From assembly GCA_035771175.1 (NCBI GenBank), contig CM069602.1:10047501-10111500 (forward strand): DNA of 64,000 bases. The letters run 5' to 3'. Shown one piece after another: positions 25,801-38,145 of the stretch. This DNA comes from Paratinospora sagittata (taxonomy: Eukaryota > Streptophyta > Magnoliopsida > Ranunculales > Menispermaceae). The notes under the pieces are model-generated. The model was given only the letters and a program-made list of their open reading frames with translations, did not search any database and had not been told where the DNA came from. Positions within the stretch are counted from its first letter, which is position 1. Each line of letters opens with the position of its first letter. The translations under genes and the position numbers were made by a program.

Positions 25801-27277
25801 AAGAGATAGAAGCTTGCGGTTAATCAGATGAAAATAACGTCTGAGAAGTGGTTATGACAATTTGTATAAATTCTAACATTTTGGTACGCAGGGGGTAAAC
25901 CCGTGGATTGAAGTGGATGGTGGAGTTGGTCCAACAAATGCATATAAGGTACTGTTTTTAGAAGATCACACATATATAGATATATATTCAAAGCATTACT
26001 ATGTTATGTTCACCTTCATAGCTGGCAAGGATATGGCACAGGTGAATGTCAGATGAGCTAACTCTTCATATAGTCCTATTAACTAAAGAATGAAGAGATA
26101 GAACAGTGCCAAAGAATCATTCTTTTGGTGCAGTGAAAAGTCTCAAATCAACCAAACTTAAAATGTGAGTTTTGAAATGTAAGGCTAGTTACTTGGTGCA
26201 TAAAATGCAGAAGGATAGGAACACGCACAGATTACTCATAGAGGACCTCATTGTTGCTAGGAGGGTCAAAGCAAATAGAAATGCCTAGCAAAAGAAAAGA
26301 AAGTATATTCAATGCAATTTGAGAAATTTGGGAATCTTTAGTGCTAATTCACAGGACCTAGTCTACTAACTTTAGCAAATTCAGGTTCTTATCTTCTCTT
26401 TTCATTTGTCTCTCTGTTTCTTTGCTTTAATTTTCCTATCTATGCTTATCCTTCAGTTCCTTTAATTCTATTATGTTTCTTCAGTTTCTATCTATGTTTA
26501 CCCCACACATGGGCAGGAGCTTCATGCACCAAGGCTGCCCTTTTTTTATTAGTCGGAGTGGCCGTTAACTTGGTGAAAAGTTAAAAATTTCTGATTAGAA
26601 GTATGATGCTATGGTTTATGCTAATGTAATTAGATTTAATGAGCTTAGGATTCCAATTTTTTGGTGATAAACTAATAAAATTATGAAATGTGAAAGTTGT
26701 GAATTTATCATTATATATATTTTTAGTTAATATTTTCTGGATTTTGCCTTCATTGCATGGTTCCTAATTCTCTTAACACTACCTTTTCAATTATATATTT
26801 GTTAATTACACTTGTGAGGCTAGTGAAATGGCACCCGGGCACCTACTAGTTCTGCCACTGCTTCTGTTATGATTCTTGTTCTCATTGTTGTTGTCATCAT
26901 TATGATAGCATCATTATTAATATTGTTGTTTTTGTTTCAAAAATCTTTTAGACATTGCACAATTGTTTACGAACGAAATTAGTTAAGGCTATTTGTCCTG
27001 GCCTCCCTTAAACATGATTCATTTGCAACTTCCATTTTGGCTGGCAGGTTATTGAAGCTGGAGCTAATGCTTTAGTTGCTGGTTCAGCTGTCTTCGGAGC
27101 TAAAGATTATGCTGAAGGTATGACTACTTGATTAAAGTTGCAATTTATTTTTATTTTTTTCTGGTAATGTTTCTAGACAATAGAAGTATTTTGGCGACTC
27201 CTAATCCGAAAAATCTCTTGTTTGCAGCCATAAAAGGCATCAAGACTAGTAAAAGGCCTGTAGCAGTTCCTGCATGA
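22887..27277 (+). CDS. RPE: Ribulose-phosphate 3-epimerase, plastid type, with indels in exons 2 and 3
   Basis: The enzyme interconverts ribulose 5-phosphate and xylulose 5-phosphate in the Calvin cycle and pentose phosphate pathway. There are nine exons: 22887-23011, 24043-24154, 24473-24614, 24733-24846, 25206-25284, 25688-25797, 25892-25948, 27048-27117 and 27228-27277. All borders are GT-AG. The Ser/Thr-rich start ([20 protein letters not shown]) is a plastid transit peptide. Core motifs include [14 protein letters not shown] (metal-binding His and Asp), [23 protein letters not shown] and [18 protein letters not shown]. The intended product is about 285 residues, the normal length. Compared with plant epimerases, three T runs are off by one: an extra T at 24050-24053, a missing T at 24120-24121 and an extra T at 24546-24548. 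As given, the frame stops at 24083-24085. Exons 4-9 are clean, so either this is a very young pseudogene or the assembly has homopolymer errors; I favour the latter. Confidence 0.93.
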
Positions 27278-28171
27278 TATATGATGCTCCGAAAAACTGA
27301 AATTCGAAACATGTACAAATTCATTCTGTGTTTATTACATGTCTTTTTATATATCATTTTACACAGTAGTGGTATTTCATTTCATGTAGTTTACAATTCA
27401 AAAAAAAAAAAAAAAAATCTCCCCGTGTTCTTGTATCTTTGCTTTTCAATGCACCAGATTTTTCTTGAGAGAAATTTGGATGGTAGCAACTGGCAATAAT
27501 GTTATATATTTGTGTGTGGCCTTTAATCAATCTGTTGTTTAAGGAGTTCTTACATAGAACAGTCCTAGCAACCCTAATGAGAGCGGGAAATGTTTTTCCA
27601 TTTTAATTTTTTTCTGATCATTTGGTTGCATTTTCCTTTGTTTTTGCAGATAATAAACCAACACGATTCGTAAGGGCGGCATATTGCAAACTTTGAATTG
27701 CTGTCAGATGCACTGTTACTATTTGATTTTGTTGTGACAACAAAAGAAATGAAAATAATGAAAAAAAGTTGAGAGTTTCTGTTGTAAGCACAAGCACCAT
27801 TACAAGGAGTCAATAGAATATTTTGTACAGCAGATGAATTTCTTAAATAAGTCAGTGGTTCTATTATTACCACATTGTTCAAATTTGTATGGTTGCTTTG
27901 TCATTCATTTCTTTAAATCTACCAAGTTTCTTGGGAATCCTGAAGATTAGTCAAATTATTTATTTCTATTTGCATGATTGCTACTATCTGCCTATTGCAT
28001 TTGCATCAGTGTTGAAATATTGGAATTTGGTAAGAATAGAACAGAAAGTTAACAAATACACTTCATCATAAGGAATACCATTTAAGCTATAGAGGCTTAA
28101 CAATGGTTTCATATCACCACACATAAATGAGAGGGGTCAAGAATCGGCTGAGCTATTTCTATTAATTTTCT
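27278..28171. other. 3' flank of the epimerase gene
   Basis: Contains the probable 3' UTR and an A run (17 A's ending 27417). The rest is AT-rich, with no coding or transposon signal. Confidence 0.5.
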
Positions 28172-28385
28172 GGCCTCGTTTGGGAGAGTTTTTTCAAAAT
28201 ACTTTTAGAGTAAAAACACTTCTGGAGGTGTTTGGCAACAATTATTTTTTTAGCCAAACTGTGGTGAAAAAAAATAATTTTCTGCTTTTAGAAAAAGCTG
28301 GGTGAGACTTGCTTTTTTCAAAAACGTATTTTTAAGAAATGCTTCTCGGAAAAGTATTTTTAGAAAAGTTCTCCCAAACGAGGCC
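28172..28385. mobile_element. 214-bp MITE with GGCCTCGTTTGGGAGA ends
   Basis: The first 16 bases and the reverse complement of the last 16 are identical, and the interior is largely self-complementary in its outer parts. No convincing target duplication was found, so the superfamily is open. Confidence 0.75.
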
Positions 28386-28972
28386 AAACAAATAAGCTAG
28401 ATGCTTAACAATAGTTTCTTAGATGGTTCAGACACCTTAACATGGTTTACTTTTGCTCTTTCTCTTGCTTTTTTGAGAATTATTAACCACGTTGTCTATC
28501 TTTCCTTCTTCTTCTCTCTCTTTTTTTTTTTTTTTTGACAATTTGATTTCAACTTATATTATATCGACTCCATGTAATTGGAAAAAAAGTTTTATTGAGT
28601 TGAAGTTTCAGCCTATATATGTTAGATTACATACTTTTCTATGTTTATAGGAGAATTGTTGTTTTGCTGTATTGGGTGCTCATTTCTCACTTTCTGTATA
28701 AAACTTTAGGTGTGTAGCTGAACCAACTTCTCATGCACTGGGCAGTTATTCTTTAGCCATACAAGATTTGTTTACCATTTGGGATAAACAGAGTCAATTC
28801 AAGAATAGTTCATGTATTTTATCTTGTATTTCCTTGACTGGTCTTTCTTATTATCCAATAAATTCTACGAAATTGACCAAAAGAAGGGAAAAAAAAGTGA
28901 TGAAATTCCTTTTTTTATTAATTAAAGTAATGATTGGTGAATAGTGTCATTGTGTGTATGCTCCGGTGGTGT

Positions 28973-29003
<31 letters not shown>

Positions 29004-29232
29004 GGGGGGGGGGCATACTAAAATGACATTTATTTTCGCTCAAAAAAAAAAAAAAGGTTTCAAACGAAGTATATAATTAATGTTGTCATAATTATTATTT
29101 TTGCTAATATATTCGCTAATATAGTTGGTATTGCATTAATAAAAATGTAAATTTTGGAAGTTTGGCAAAAAAAATGGCCATGAGCGTGAACTATTTCAAG
29201 TATTTTTATTATAACAGCGTATATTAGAGAAG
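28386..29232. other. AT-rich spacer left of the MULE
   Basis: No gene seen. It contains the GT and poly-G tract listed separately. Confidence 0.5.
28987..29013. repeat. Run of 27 consecutive G after a (GT)n tract
   Basis: The run directly follows about nine GT units. Such a long G run could form a quadruplex, and its exact length is unreliable in any sequencing method. Confidence 0.9.
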
Positions 29233-29233
29233 A

Positions 29234-29258
29234 GGGCAATTAATTAAACTACAAAAAA
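29234..29258 (+). repeat. Left terminal inverted repeat of the MULE
   Basis: GGGCAATTAATTAAACTAC followed by an A run. It pairs with 39962-39986, with three mismatches in 25. Confidence 0.8.
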
Positions 29259-31355
29259 TAATTTTTTGTACCACATTCTATTCATACCACAAAAATATAA
29301 TAACATACTATCTACACCACATCAAAATTTTTAAATTACCCTTCTCTTATTTTGAATTTTAACAACAGCTCCCTCCACTGTCGTACCACATTCAAATAAC
29401 ACTTTCCATTTTTTCTCTTATTTTTAACCCTCAAAACCCTTCATCATTACACTTAAAACCTTCCAAATAACCTCCTTCATTGCTATTTTATCATCCTCAG
29501 CGAAAAAATTGGTAGTTTTGGCATATTTTCGATCGTTTTTAGGTGAAGATACAAACGTTGCGATTCGAACATTTTGAGAGGAAAATCTCTAAATCGGTAA
29601 GAGATTTATTATTTATTTATTTATTTATTTATCTTATTTAGCATTTACATCTTCTAAAATGGTATGTATGAGTGTTTTTGTGCTCGAAAAAGTAGGAAAT
29701 CGTATATATCAAAATTTAGCAATCACCGCGATCGATTCAGACCTGCAACACCGAACAAATCGCAGTGGCTCGTGAAGACCGAACAATTTTTATTTTTTTT
29801 AAGTTTAAATAGTTGTATTTATTTTTTAATATTTTTAATCATGTTTTACATGTAGAAATGACAAGAAGAAGATGTGACACTTCATCATCAAGTCAACTAA
29901 GTACTTCTAGGGCCAGACCTACGGCATCGGCTAGGAGACGACACTGTGTTGAATCTAATTTGCTTAGCACCCGAGATGATGTGGAGGAAGCTGATGTACA
30001 ACAACAACAAGAAGAGATAGATGAATCTAGCAGAGAAGATGTTCCAATGGAGGATGCTGGTAGGCCCTGTCCTGGTGGCCCTACTGATACCTTAATTCTC
30101 ACTAGTTTTAAGAAACACATTGTCACGTTCATATGGAAAAATGAAGTAATTATTTGTTTTAATTGAATAGTTCATATAATATTGATGAGGTGTGTATTCA
30201 TAATACTAATTTTATTTAATCTTTGTTATTTTTTTGTGTTGAAGGAGCGGGCGTTACTTCGGTGTTTAAACCACGTTACCAAATTGCATGAGTGGGACTT
30301 AAGTTGTCATCCAGAGAAGCAAAGATTGGATGAGATTATTGAGTCATCCGGTTTGAAGCCACTCATCAACTACACCTACCTTTTCGCCAACAAAATCTTG
30401 ATATGTGCATTTGTAGAGCGGTGGCAATCGGAGACGAATACATTTCACCTTTCGTTTGGTGAAATGACTATCACATTAGATGATGTTGATATGCTGCTGA
30501 AGATCCCAGTCACGGGGAAAACAGTCTCATCACCTCCAGTGGACAATGATGATGCAATCTCGCTACTCATGCAAGCGTTGAGAGTCTCGTACGCCCAAGC
30601 CTATGAAGAGAGCAAAACAGCAAAAGGGCAATCCGTGCGACTGAGTTGGCTTAAAGGACGATTTGGCAAAGCTTTGGGAGACAACATCCCTTACCCATCA
30701 GTCGAGTGCACAACGTGGGCTTACTTGCTATATTTGTTGGGATGCACGTTGTTTGTGGACAAGTTCGACACACGAGTTTTTATTACATATCTACATTTGT
30801 TGATGGACCTGAACGCGGTTAGTTCATACTCATTGGGGGCTGGTTGTTTAGCTTTGTTGTATCAACAGCTTGGGTTCGCCACTCGGCATGAAGTTTCTGA
30901 AATTGCAAGGTATCTCACCTTGCTCAAGGTATACTTTTCCTTATTTTTTCACTTCGTTTATACTACTTCTAGCAAAATGGTCATTATACTAATTTCTTTT
31001 TCAATCATTCAGGCTTGGTGTTATGAGCATTTTACATTAGTTCGTCCACACCTCAACCTTTCATATACGAACAACCGCCCACGAGCTCGAAGATGGATCC
31101 TGAAAAAAGAAATGGTGATAGGAAACCACCATGTGCGCATTTTGCGTGAGACACTTGATGACCTGACTCCTGATGAGGTAATATAATATCTAATTATTAT
31201 GCTTTTATAAAGTAATAAACTTTAGAGTAGTTGACGTACCTAATTATATTGTATTACACATTTCAGGTTGTTTGGAATTCTTATAGAAGTTTGAGGTCGG
31301 ACCCTCCCTTCCACGAGATTACTTTTTATACTGGGTGCATCAAGAGCATGGATGT

Positions 31356-31607
31356 TGTCACACCCTGGGTTGCACAGCGTGCCCCCTACCCAGGTGTGGG
31401 CGCACCCCCTCGGGGCGAACGCCTAGCCATAGTACCACATAATATTGTCACATCTAGCCGAATTCGCGATACCCAACAGGGCCCTAGTAACGGACTAGAT
31501 CATTTACCCCCACTATTCACTATTCATGAATAGTGGGGGTAAATGATCTAGTCCGTTACTAGGGCCCTGTTGGGTAGGGGGCACGCTGTGCAACCCAGGG
31601 TATGACA
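31356..31607. mobile_element. 252-bp palindromic (foldback) insertion, TSD GATGT
   Basis: The left end TGTCACACCCTGGGTTGCAC and the reverse complement of the right end (TGTCATACCCTGGGTTGCAC) match for about 37 bp with one difference. The centre is a long near-perfect hairpin around TATTCATGAATA. The left arm carries about 80 bp that the right arm lacks. Flanks are GATGT at 31351-31355 and 31608-31612. Removing it would restore continuous PMD codons, which confirms the borders. It is the same family as 37653-38334. Confidence 0.88.
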
Positions 31608-32116
31608 GATGTTGTGGAGCCTTATCATCCAGATAGGGTCCTTCGTCAACTAGGTTACGGCCAAACAATTCCACCGTTGCCTCTTCGCCTAGTACAGGCA
31701 ATTAGGGGAAGAAGAGCGAAACAATATCAAGTGACGTACCTTGTATGATCAGACATTGGCGCAATGGGACAATCACTTGTTACATGTGACACACCCATGG
31801 GATGCAGTTCCCAATTATCTGGAGTGGTATCGTTCTATATCTCATCCGATCATTCAGAACCCAAAACACCGGAACATCAGTTCCCATCAAGAAAGGACTG
31901 TCGATAATAATCCAACTATGGTAACCTACAATGCATTTGTTTTTTCAAAGTGGTATCGTTAAGTTGTATGTTCACTGTATTATTTTCTTATTTTCTCATG
32001 TGTTTGGTTTAATTGTCTTTTTCACTATGCCAGCAAGTCAGGCGTGCCTTGGAAATTATCCTGCAGTGGAGATCCAGACCGGAGCAGGAGCTGCACTACC
32101 TGGTGTCATTGTCACC

Positions 32117-34917
32117 TGTAACACCCCGTAGTTTTAATTAAAAACTTACGTCAAATAATACGCGTATTTTATACGTAAGAGGCAAATATATGTGTGTATG
32201 AAAATACATGCTAAATTTAAGGGGTATTAGTAAATAAATAAAATTATTAAATGAAGATGATACATATGAGATCATCCTATATTGGTGCTTACAAGTTAAA
32301 AAATGGAGTTGAATTAAATTGATTAATTTATGGGGTTGGTTAATTAAATATGTGGATTGGAGTATGATTTAATGACTTAATGAATAATATAATTTAATGC
32401 ATGTGTGTATATGCATACAATTGAAATAAGTGAATTGAGTTATAAATTAAATTAAGAAAATGGTGTAGATTGAAATTGAATTCTTAAATGAATTATAGAA
32501 ATGAGATGAGTTGAATTCAATGAAATTTGATGGAGGAGTTGGTTATTAAGTGGAGCCTAGGAGCCTAGGAGCATAGGATAATTTTCATATCTACTTATCA
32601 TCTCATTCTAATCTCATCTAACGTCCAAAAAGAAAAAAAAAAGGAAAAGAAGTTGCAGAGAAGAAAGAACGAACAAAAAGAAAGAACGAAGGAAGAAAGA
32701 AGAACGAAGGGAGAAAAGCGGGATTCGCATCAAATCCGGACCCACGGTAAGTGATTTTCACTCTATTTCTTCGTAAAATTAATATCTAAGCTAGATTTAA
32801 CGATTCTAGCGGAGTAATTTTAGCTATGGAAGTTGTTTTACAGTGTTTTCAAAATTGGGATTTTTACCCAACTTGGATGAAAATTTGTTCGAAAGGAGGA
32901 AAAACACTCCCTAGACTGTAGGAACCCCGAATATGTGGTTAGATTTCATTTCTTTGTTCATTTGGAATTTTTATGGCTGTTGGAAGTTTGTTGGAAGTTA
33001 GAGTTTAGATTGAAAACCTTTCGAATCATATTAAACCCGATGAAACTGCAATTTAAGGCTATAGAATGGTAGAATGAACTGTTGTGAGTCCATCGATGCT
33101 AATTTCATGATTTTTAGAGACCGTTTGACAATTTTAATAAAATTTGCATATTACCAATAAATCGTGACGACGTGAACAGTTCCGTGAATAGTACTGTGAT
33201 TATATCCGGTGAATAAAATAGAATTGGACTCCAGTGAAACTCCGGTTTGAGATCATAGAATTGTAGATAACTGAATTCCGGACGTTTCGATACTAAGATC
33301 GTGATTTTTGGATATGATTTGATATTTTTAGTAGCTAAATATATGATTTTTGTGAGTAAAATTGACTTTGGATGTCTCCGCGAACGTGTAAAATCTTAGT
33401 AAAATACCTGTTGAAGGTAGTAGAATGGTAGTATGACGGCTTTTACACGTGTCGATGTAGACAGAATAATTTTAGGAATGTATTATATTTTTAATAAAAT
33501 TGATATATGTTCCAGGAGAAAAATAAAACTAAGAACTAGTGAAAATATGAATTGGAAATTTATTTCCACTGTTCTTTCTTGTGGAAATAGCTAGATTGAC
33601 CACAGAAACAAGATAATAGTTTCTTCAACTGCTTATGAGTCCTAAATTGAGTTAGAATCTAAGGTCAGAGATTGTGTATAATATTTTTAAGGTTGATCTT
33701 TATTATTGGTGATTTGACGTGAGTTGAGAAATTGAATATGTAAATAGATATGAATAAATGAAATTGAATTATGGAGTGGTTGTGACAGGTTGGGTTAGTT
33801 GGATTTAAATTGGAGCTGAACTCGAAAGCAACGGTGATTGTAATTAAGTTGAAAAGTCTTGTACTGTGAGTATAGTTTTCTTGATTTGGTTCTTGTATGA
33901 CATTGTATACATATAAAATGTTTGATTTTATGCATGTTATATTTATATGTAATGCATTGAGTTTTATTGATCATGCAAATTGATTTTTAGCATTTGGCGC
34001 ATATAATAATGTCATTTTGTTAGGAATTAGACCCGGATGAGGTTTTGCGAAACCTCGTTGTCAGTAGGTCTATTCTAACAAGGGTTGCGATCCTTGAAAT
34101 GACTGTGAATTTGGTAATGAGAGGCTATGGCTACCTTGTAACGACCACACAAGGGTTAAACCCGCTCTCTTGCCTTGAAGGAGGGAGATGGTAAATTTTT
34201 TGATGAAATTGTGCACTGATTTATTGAATAAGCATAAACTATATATTGTGTGCATGTATATTATTTTGATGAATGTTGCATATGTGCTTTTGAAATATTT
34301 TAATTTAAACGATTTGATATGTCATGTTTCCCTAAATGCATGCGATGGTCATGCCAAGATATATACTCACCGAGCTGTTGTTTGCTCACCCCATTTCCTT
34401 CACCATTTCAGGTACCGAGTCGAAGGGAAAAGGAAAAATCCGTGAGTGATAATCACGTGATTGCAGTCATCTGGTATATGTATGCACGCTTGGAGGAAAT
34501 GAGTTATATTTTTTTTTATGTTGATATGTATAATTATCACATACTATATATATAATATCACCTAGATGGGTTGTGTGGTAATGTGGATTATAGTTAAATA
34601 CTTTAGTTATACAATGCTTGTGATGATGGAATGGGATGATCGTACATATTTATCATGTGAGAATTTAATTTGTGGAATGACTGGAATGAATGAGATGATT
34701 ATCTATATATATATTTGATTTGATTTGTGGTATATCAGGAAAAAAATATGAATTATCCATTTTATGGGGAGGTACTGTCAAAATTTCTGAAAATTTTGGG
34801 AATTATTATGAATGTCCGTTGAGGCTGACAGTGTATTGTATACTGTATATGAGTATCTACAGTATATAATACATTGTACCGGTCATGATGTCAGCCTACG
34901 TCAGGGGCGTCGTGATA
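32117..34917 (+). mobile_element. Solo long gypsy LTR (2.8 kb), TSD TCACC
   Basis: It begins TGTAACACCCCGTAG and ends AGGGGCGTCGTGATA, with TCACC at 32112-32116 and 34918-34922. TGTAACRCCCCG is a common start of long plant gypsy LTRs, for example of the Tekay/Del type (from memory). No gag or pol and no second LTR are present, so it is read as a solo LTR left by recombination. It interrupts the PMD gene. It is the full-length relative of 19955-22040. Confidence 0.78.
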
Positions 34918-35099
34918 TCACCATTGACTTTATGATTGAAGTCCTCTCTGGAACTACCTTACAGAGTACTAGTAGGAGTGAAGAAGCAGGGCCATCAAGG
35001 AGTGGACGTGTTGAATTTGGGACTTCCTTGGGTAGGAGTGACGAGGCAGGGCCTTCAGTACAGAGGACATATCACCGTAAGCGCAGAGGCAGCCATTAG

Positions 35100-35958
35100 T
35101 TTCTTTCTGGGTTTTTTTTTTAACAAACCATATTGTTAAACTTGGAATGATGTGTAATATATTTGTTTATGTAATGGCTACTATGGAATGCATTGTTTTG
35201 TAATGACTACTCGACATTATTTAATTTTCAATGTATCTATTATCATGTTGTACAATTGTGTGTTTTCTTCCATTGTTGCGGTGAATGTAGCAGGTGTCGA
35301 AAGTTTTAAAAGTCAATCATACACGGTTCGGTTACACAGTACCGAACCGTGTCACTCGGTTCGATTGCCAATACTTCGTTGCATTTGGTTCGGTTACGCC
35401 ATACCGAACTGAGTAACATAATTCGATTAGAATAACCGAATAGTACATTTAATATTAACTTTCTATTTTTTAACAAATACGGTTCAGTGGGATGTGATCG
35501 AACTGGTCATTTCAATATTTTTGTGGTATAAAAAGTGGCTTTTGTGGTAAACTTAGTGTTTGCATGAATGTAACATGCAACATACATGGTTCGGTGTTGT
35601 AAAACAGAACAAAATCCAAATGTTCGGTCAACTTGACCGAACATGTGTTTTATATTCGGTATTACCGAACCGAATGACATTGTTCGGTACTGAGAAACCA
35701 AACTACTCATTTTCCTTTTTTTTTAGCAAAACATTGCTAAATAATGAATCTTGTGTGGAATTTATGTACAAAATACTCCAAAACATTCAATTATCTCAAA
35801 TTAAAGTAACAACTATATATTGTTTACATTGCTCAAATTTACAATTTGTCTATAAACTTCAAAATAACAATTGTATCGTATCGCTATGGAGTGTTGAGGT
35901 CTACTGTATCTATAGTGACTCTTTCGCAGTCCAAGTTATATATAATGTAGGGCACCTC
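35100..35958. other. Spacer between the two convergent MULE genes
   Basis: No coding signal was found. It holds palindrome cluster A (35325-35703). Confidence 0.6.
35325..35703. repeat. Palindrome cluster A: GGTTCGGT-spacer-ACCGAAC units
   Basis: Eight units of 17-24 bp each pair a GGTTCGGT-like arm with its inverted copy across a short variable spacer: 35325-35348, 35387-35409, 35421-35441, 35481-35504, 35588-35610, 35622-35642, 35654-35670 and 35682-35703. The arms are conserved or compensated while the spacers differ in sequence. This is not a simple tandem repeat. It looks like an array of binding sites or short hairpins, but no function is shown. Confidence 0.8.
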
Positions 35959-37748
35959 CTATCCTCTGGTAATGGGAAGGCAGAATGTATGCCAATCTGG
36001 TGATATTGGAGGTATTGGGCATGCCGGAACGAGCATAACCTACAATGAACACATCCATATCATCACTTGCATTCTATGTGTAGCATATATGTGTTCAACA
36101 GTAATAAAAATTAAAATCTTATCATACCTGTACAAAGTGGTTATAGTTGACATAACCAATGCCAATCATACGCCATGTAGTAAATGGTGGAGCCTCGTTG
36201 CGGAGTGGTAAAAATGTCAAACATTGAATAGAAGACAGAAGCACTACCATTAAATTATAACATGAGGCTATCATCAAACCTATGTCTGGCAAAGTCATCC
36301 ATTCATGGTAAGGTGCTAGAATGTCGAAGCAACTCAAAGACTTGATTATCTTTTGCACCCTTTCCGAACTCTCCAAAATTATTGTGTAGTGCTCTTTGAA
36401 GCTTCCCACCTCTCTCAATAAATCCTTCATCACCTATCGCCAACCTTCTGATCCTAAACCCAGTGCCACGGCAATGGCCCGATGCCCACAGTGTCCATCG
36501 GGTTTCACATCTACAACTTGACTGATATACTAGCGCCAACTACTAGGAAGCTGATCAACATAGACATGAGATTTGATTAAGCATGTCCAGTGGATCTTCT
36601 TTGATACAACAATAACTACAGGTGATATGGAAGATGAGGCATGGGCAGCTATTGCATGCTCAAACAGTGAGGGACTTCTTTTAGTTGATTTATCAATCTT
36701 CTTGGATGGCCTCCCTCTTGTTTACTTCGTCTCCTCAGGCGCGGCGATAACTGATGATGAAGGAGTATTAATCTCTCTGATTTTCTGAATCATTCGAGCT
36801 TTGGTAGTATCATCAAAATTCTCATATTTCCTTAATAATTGTTCAACCTCAGCAGCAAAATTTAAATCTGGTTCGTGTTTAGACTTGGAGGGGACGAGAT
36901 TTAATTTCTTCCAGGGAGAATCTACTAAGGACAGAGGAATTGGCATATTTGCTTGTTTATACAAAACAAGCTCATGGGCACAAGGTAACCCATGTATTCT
37001 TTGTAAACTACACCCACAAGCATTTCGGTCCATCCCAATATGTTCACTCCATTATAACTCTTCGGATACCTTCTCCAATGCAGATTTAGAGACAAAGCCA
37101 TGCAAATTTTTGTAAGTAGAAGCCTGATAGTTAATTGCACCATGTTAAGGTTCTTCTCAAATGAAGCCTTGATCTCTGTGTGCTGCAATTCAAGCATTGA
37201 ATTGATAACCCCCTAAGAAGTCTCAAAGTTACCTTGAGAGGAGCCTAAATATCTTTTCAACTTGGAATAAGCACTTTCTGCCTTGTTAGTTGTGGTGTTC
37301 CCAATATGCATATATTGATTTGTCCATGCTTTCACAAACCTTTTTTTATAGGGATCCAACCATGCAGATTTCAGATATTCTACCAAACCAGAGTACACAC
37401 TGTACTTTGCTGCCAAGCCTTGCTTACGTTTGAGAAAGTCCTCCACTGATGTACTTGCAACCAACTCATGCCACGAGACCATAAAAGCATCAAAGTCAAC
37501 TTTCTTCTCAAACAATTTTCTTACTTTAGACACCACATTTTTGCTTATGTGTCATGTATAGAGTAGGTGAGCACTACCAGAGAATATTACTGAAACTGCA
37601 ATGAGAAATGTCAACTCTCTGTCTGTCACGATCACTTTTGGTAGGGGCCAACTGTCACACCCTGGGTTGCACAGCGTGCCCCCTACCCAGGTGTGGGCGC
37701 ACCTCCTCGGGGCGAACGCCTAAGCCATTATGGATCATGCCTTATGTA

Positions 37749-37811
37749 TGGCTCAGTGGTTTCTCGGTTGCGAAGGAGGACTCCCTGAGGGGGAGGTCCT
37801 GGGTTCGAACT
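37749..37811 (+). other. tRNA-like segment (A and B boxes) in module 1
   Basis: TGGCTCAGTGGT at 37749-37760 fits the pol III A box, and GGGTTCGAACTG starting at 37801 fits the B box. The ~50-bp spacing is tRNA/SINE-like. It does not fold as an intact tRNA with a CCA-ready acceptor, so I call it SINE-like, not a tRNA gene. Confidence 0.65.
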
Positions 37812-38081
37812 GGGGGAGGCCCTCCCTGTGCGCTGCAGTGTGCAGGGGGACAAAGGACACTGTAGTGCGCTATAGTGGAGACAATATTATGTATAAGAAG
37901 TCCTGACAAAAAGGCCTTATGTATACATAAGGCCTTTTATCACGCCCTGGGTTGCACAGCGAGCCCCATACCCAGGTGTGGGCGCACCCCCTCGGGGCGA
38001 ACGCCAGCCATTATGGATCCATAATATTGTCCCATCCCGGTACAGTCACCGCCACACAAGGACGTCTCTTGTACACGGGAT

Positions 38082-38145
38082 TGGCTCAGTGGTTACTCAG
38101 AATGCGAAATTAGACTCCTTAAGGGAGGTCTCGAGTTCGATTCTG
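38082..38145 (+). other. tRNA-like segment (A and B boxes) in module 2
   Basis: TGGCTCAGTGGT at 38082-38093 and GAGTTCGATTCTG at 38133-38145 are A- and B-box matches, clearly related to module 1. Part of its flank is repeated in the inverted arm. Confidence 0.62.

Larger units (their letters stand above)
29858..35099 (+). pseudogene. Plant mobile domain (PMD) protein, MAIN/MAIL-like, transposon-borne
   Basis: Exons: 29858-30145, 30245-30928, 31013-31177 and 31267-31920 (the last split by the insertion 31356-31607), then 32034-32116, followed by the 2.8 kb LTR and a last segment to the TAG at 35097-35099. The start MTRRRCDTSSSS leads a disordered acidic tail. The PMD begins near residue 85 (HIVTFIWKNE, ERALLRCLNHVTKLHEWDL). 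It contains the signature 'FVERWQSETNTFHLSFGEMT' and ITLDDVDMLLKIPVTG (about residues 150-185), and later EPYHPDRVLRQLGYGQTIPP and HPWDAVPNYLEWYRSISHP. The last segment reads EAGPSRSGRVEFGTS and HRKRRGSH, a basic end. A frameshift near 31740 and both insertions break it. PMD proteins in host genomes act in nuclear gene silencing and regulation; the role of transposon-borne ones is uncertain. The domain call is firm. Confidence 0.85.

Noticed and set aside
29893..30132. Minus-strand frame with Ser/Cys-rich product
   Set aside because: Shadow of the PMD gene's first exon, whose Gln and Glu codons read as Ser/Cys on the other strand.
34188..34555. Overlapping plus-strand frames in the 2.8 kb insertion
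   Set aside because: They lie in a solo LTR with no gag or pol blocks, and the related copy at 19955-22040 does not keep them open.
35560..36003. 147-codon plus-strand frame
   Set aside because: It runs through the palindrome array and over the antisense last exon of the transposase/OTU gene; composition and lack of motifs indicate chance.
37749..38145. Two possible tRNA genes
   Set aside because: A and B boxes are present but the acceptor stems and anticodon arms do not form, and both lie inside palindromic insertions; kept as SINE-like segments only.
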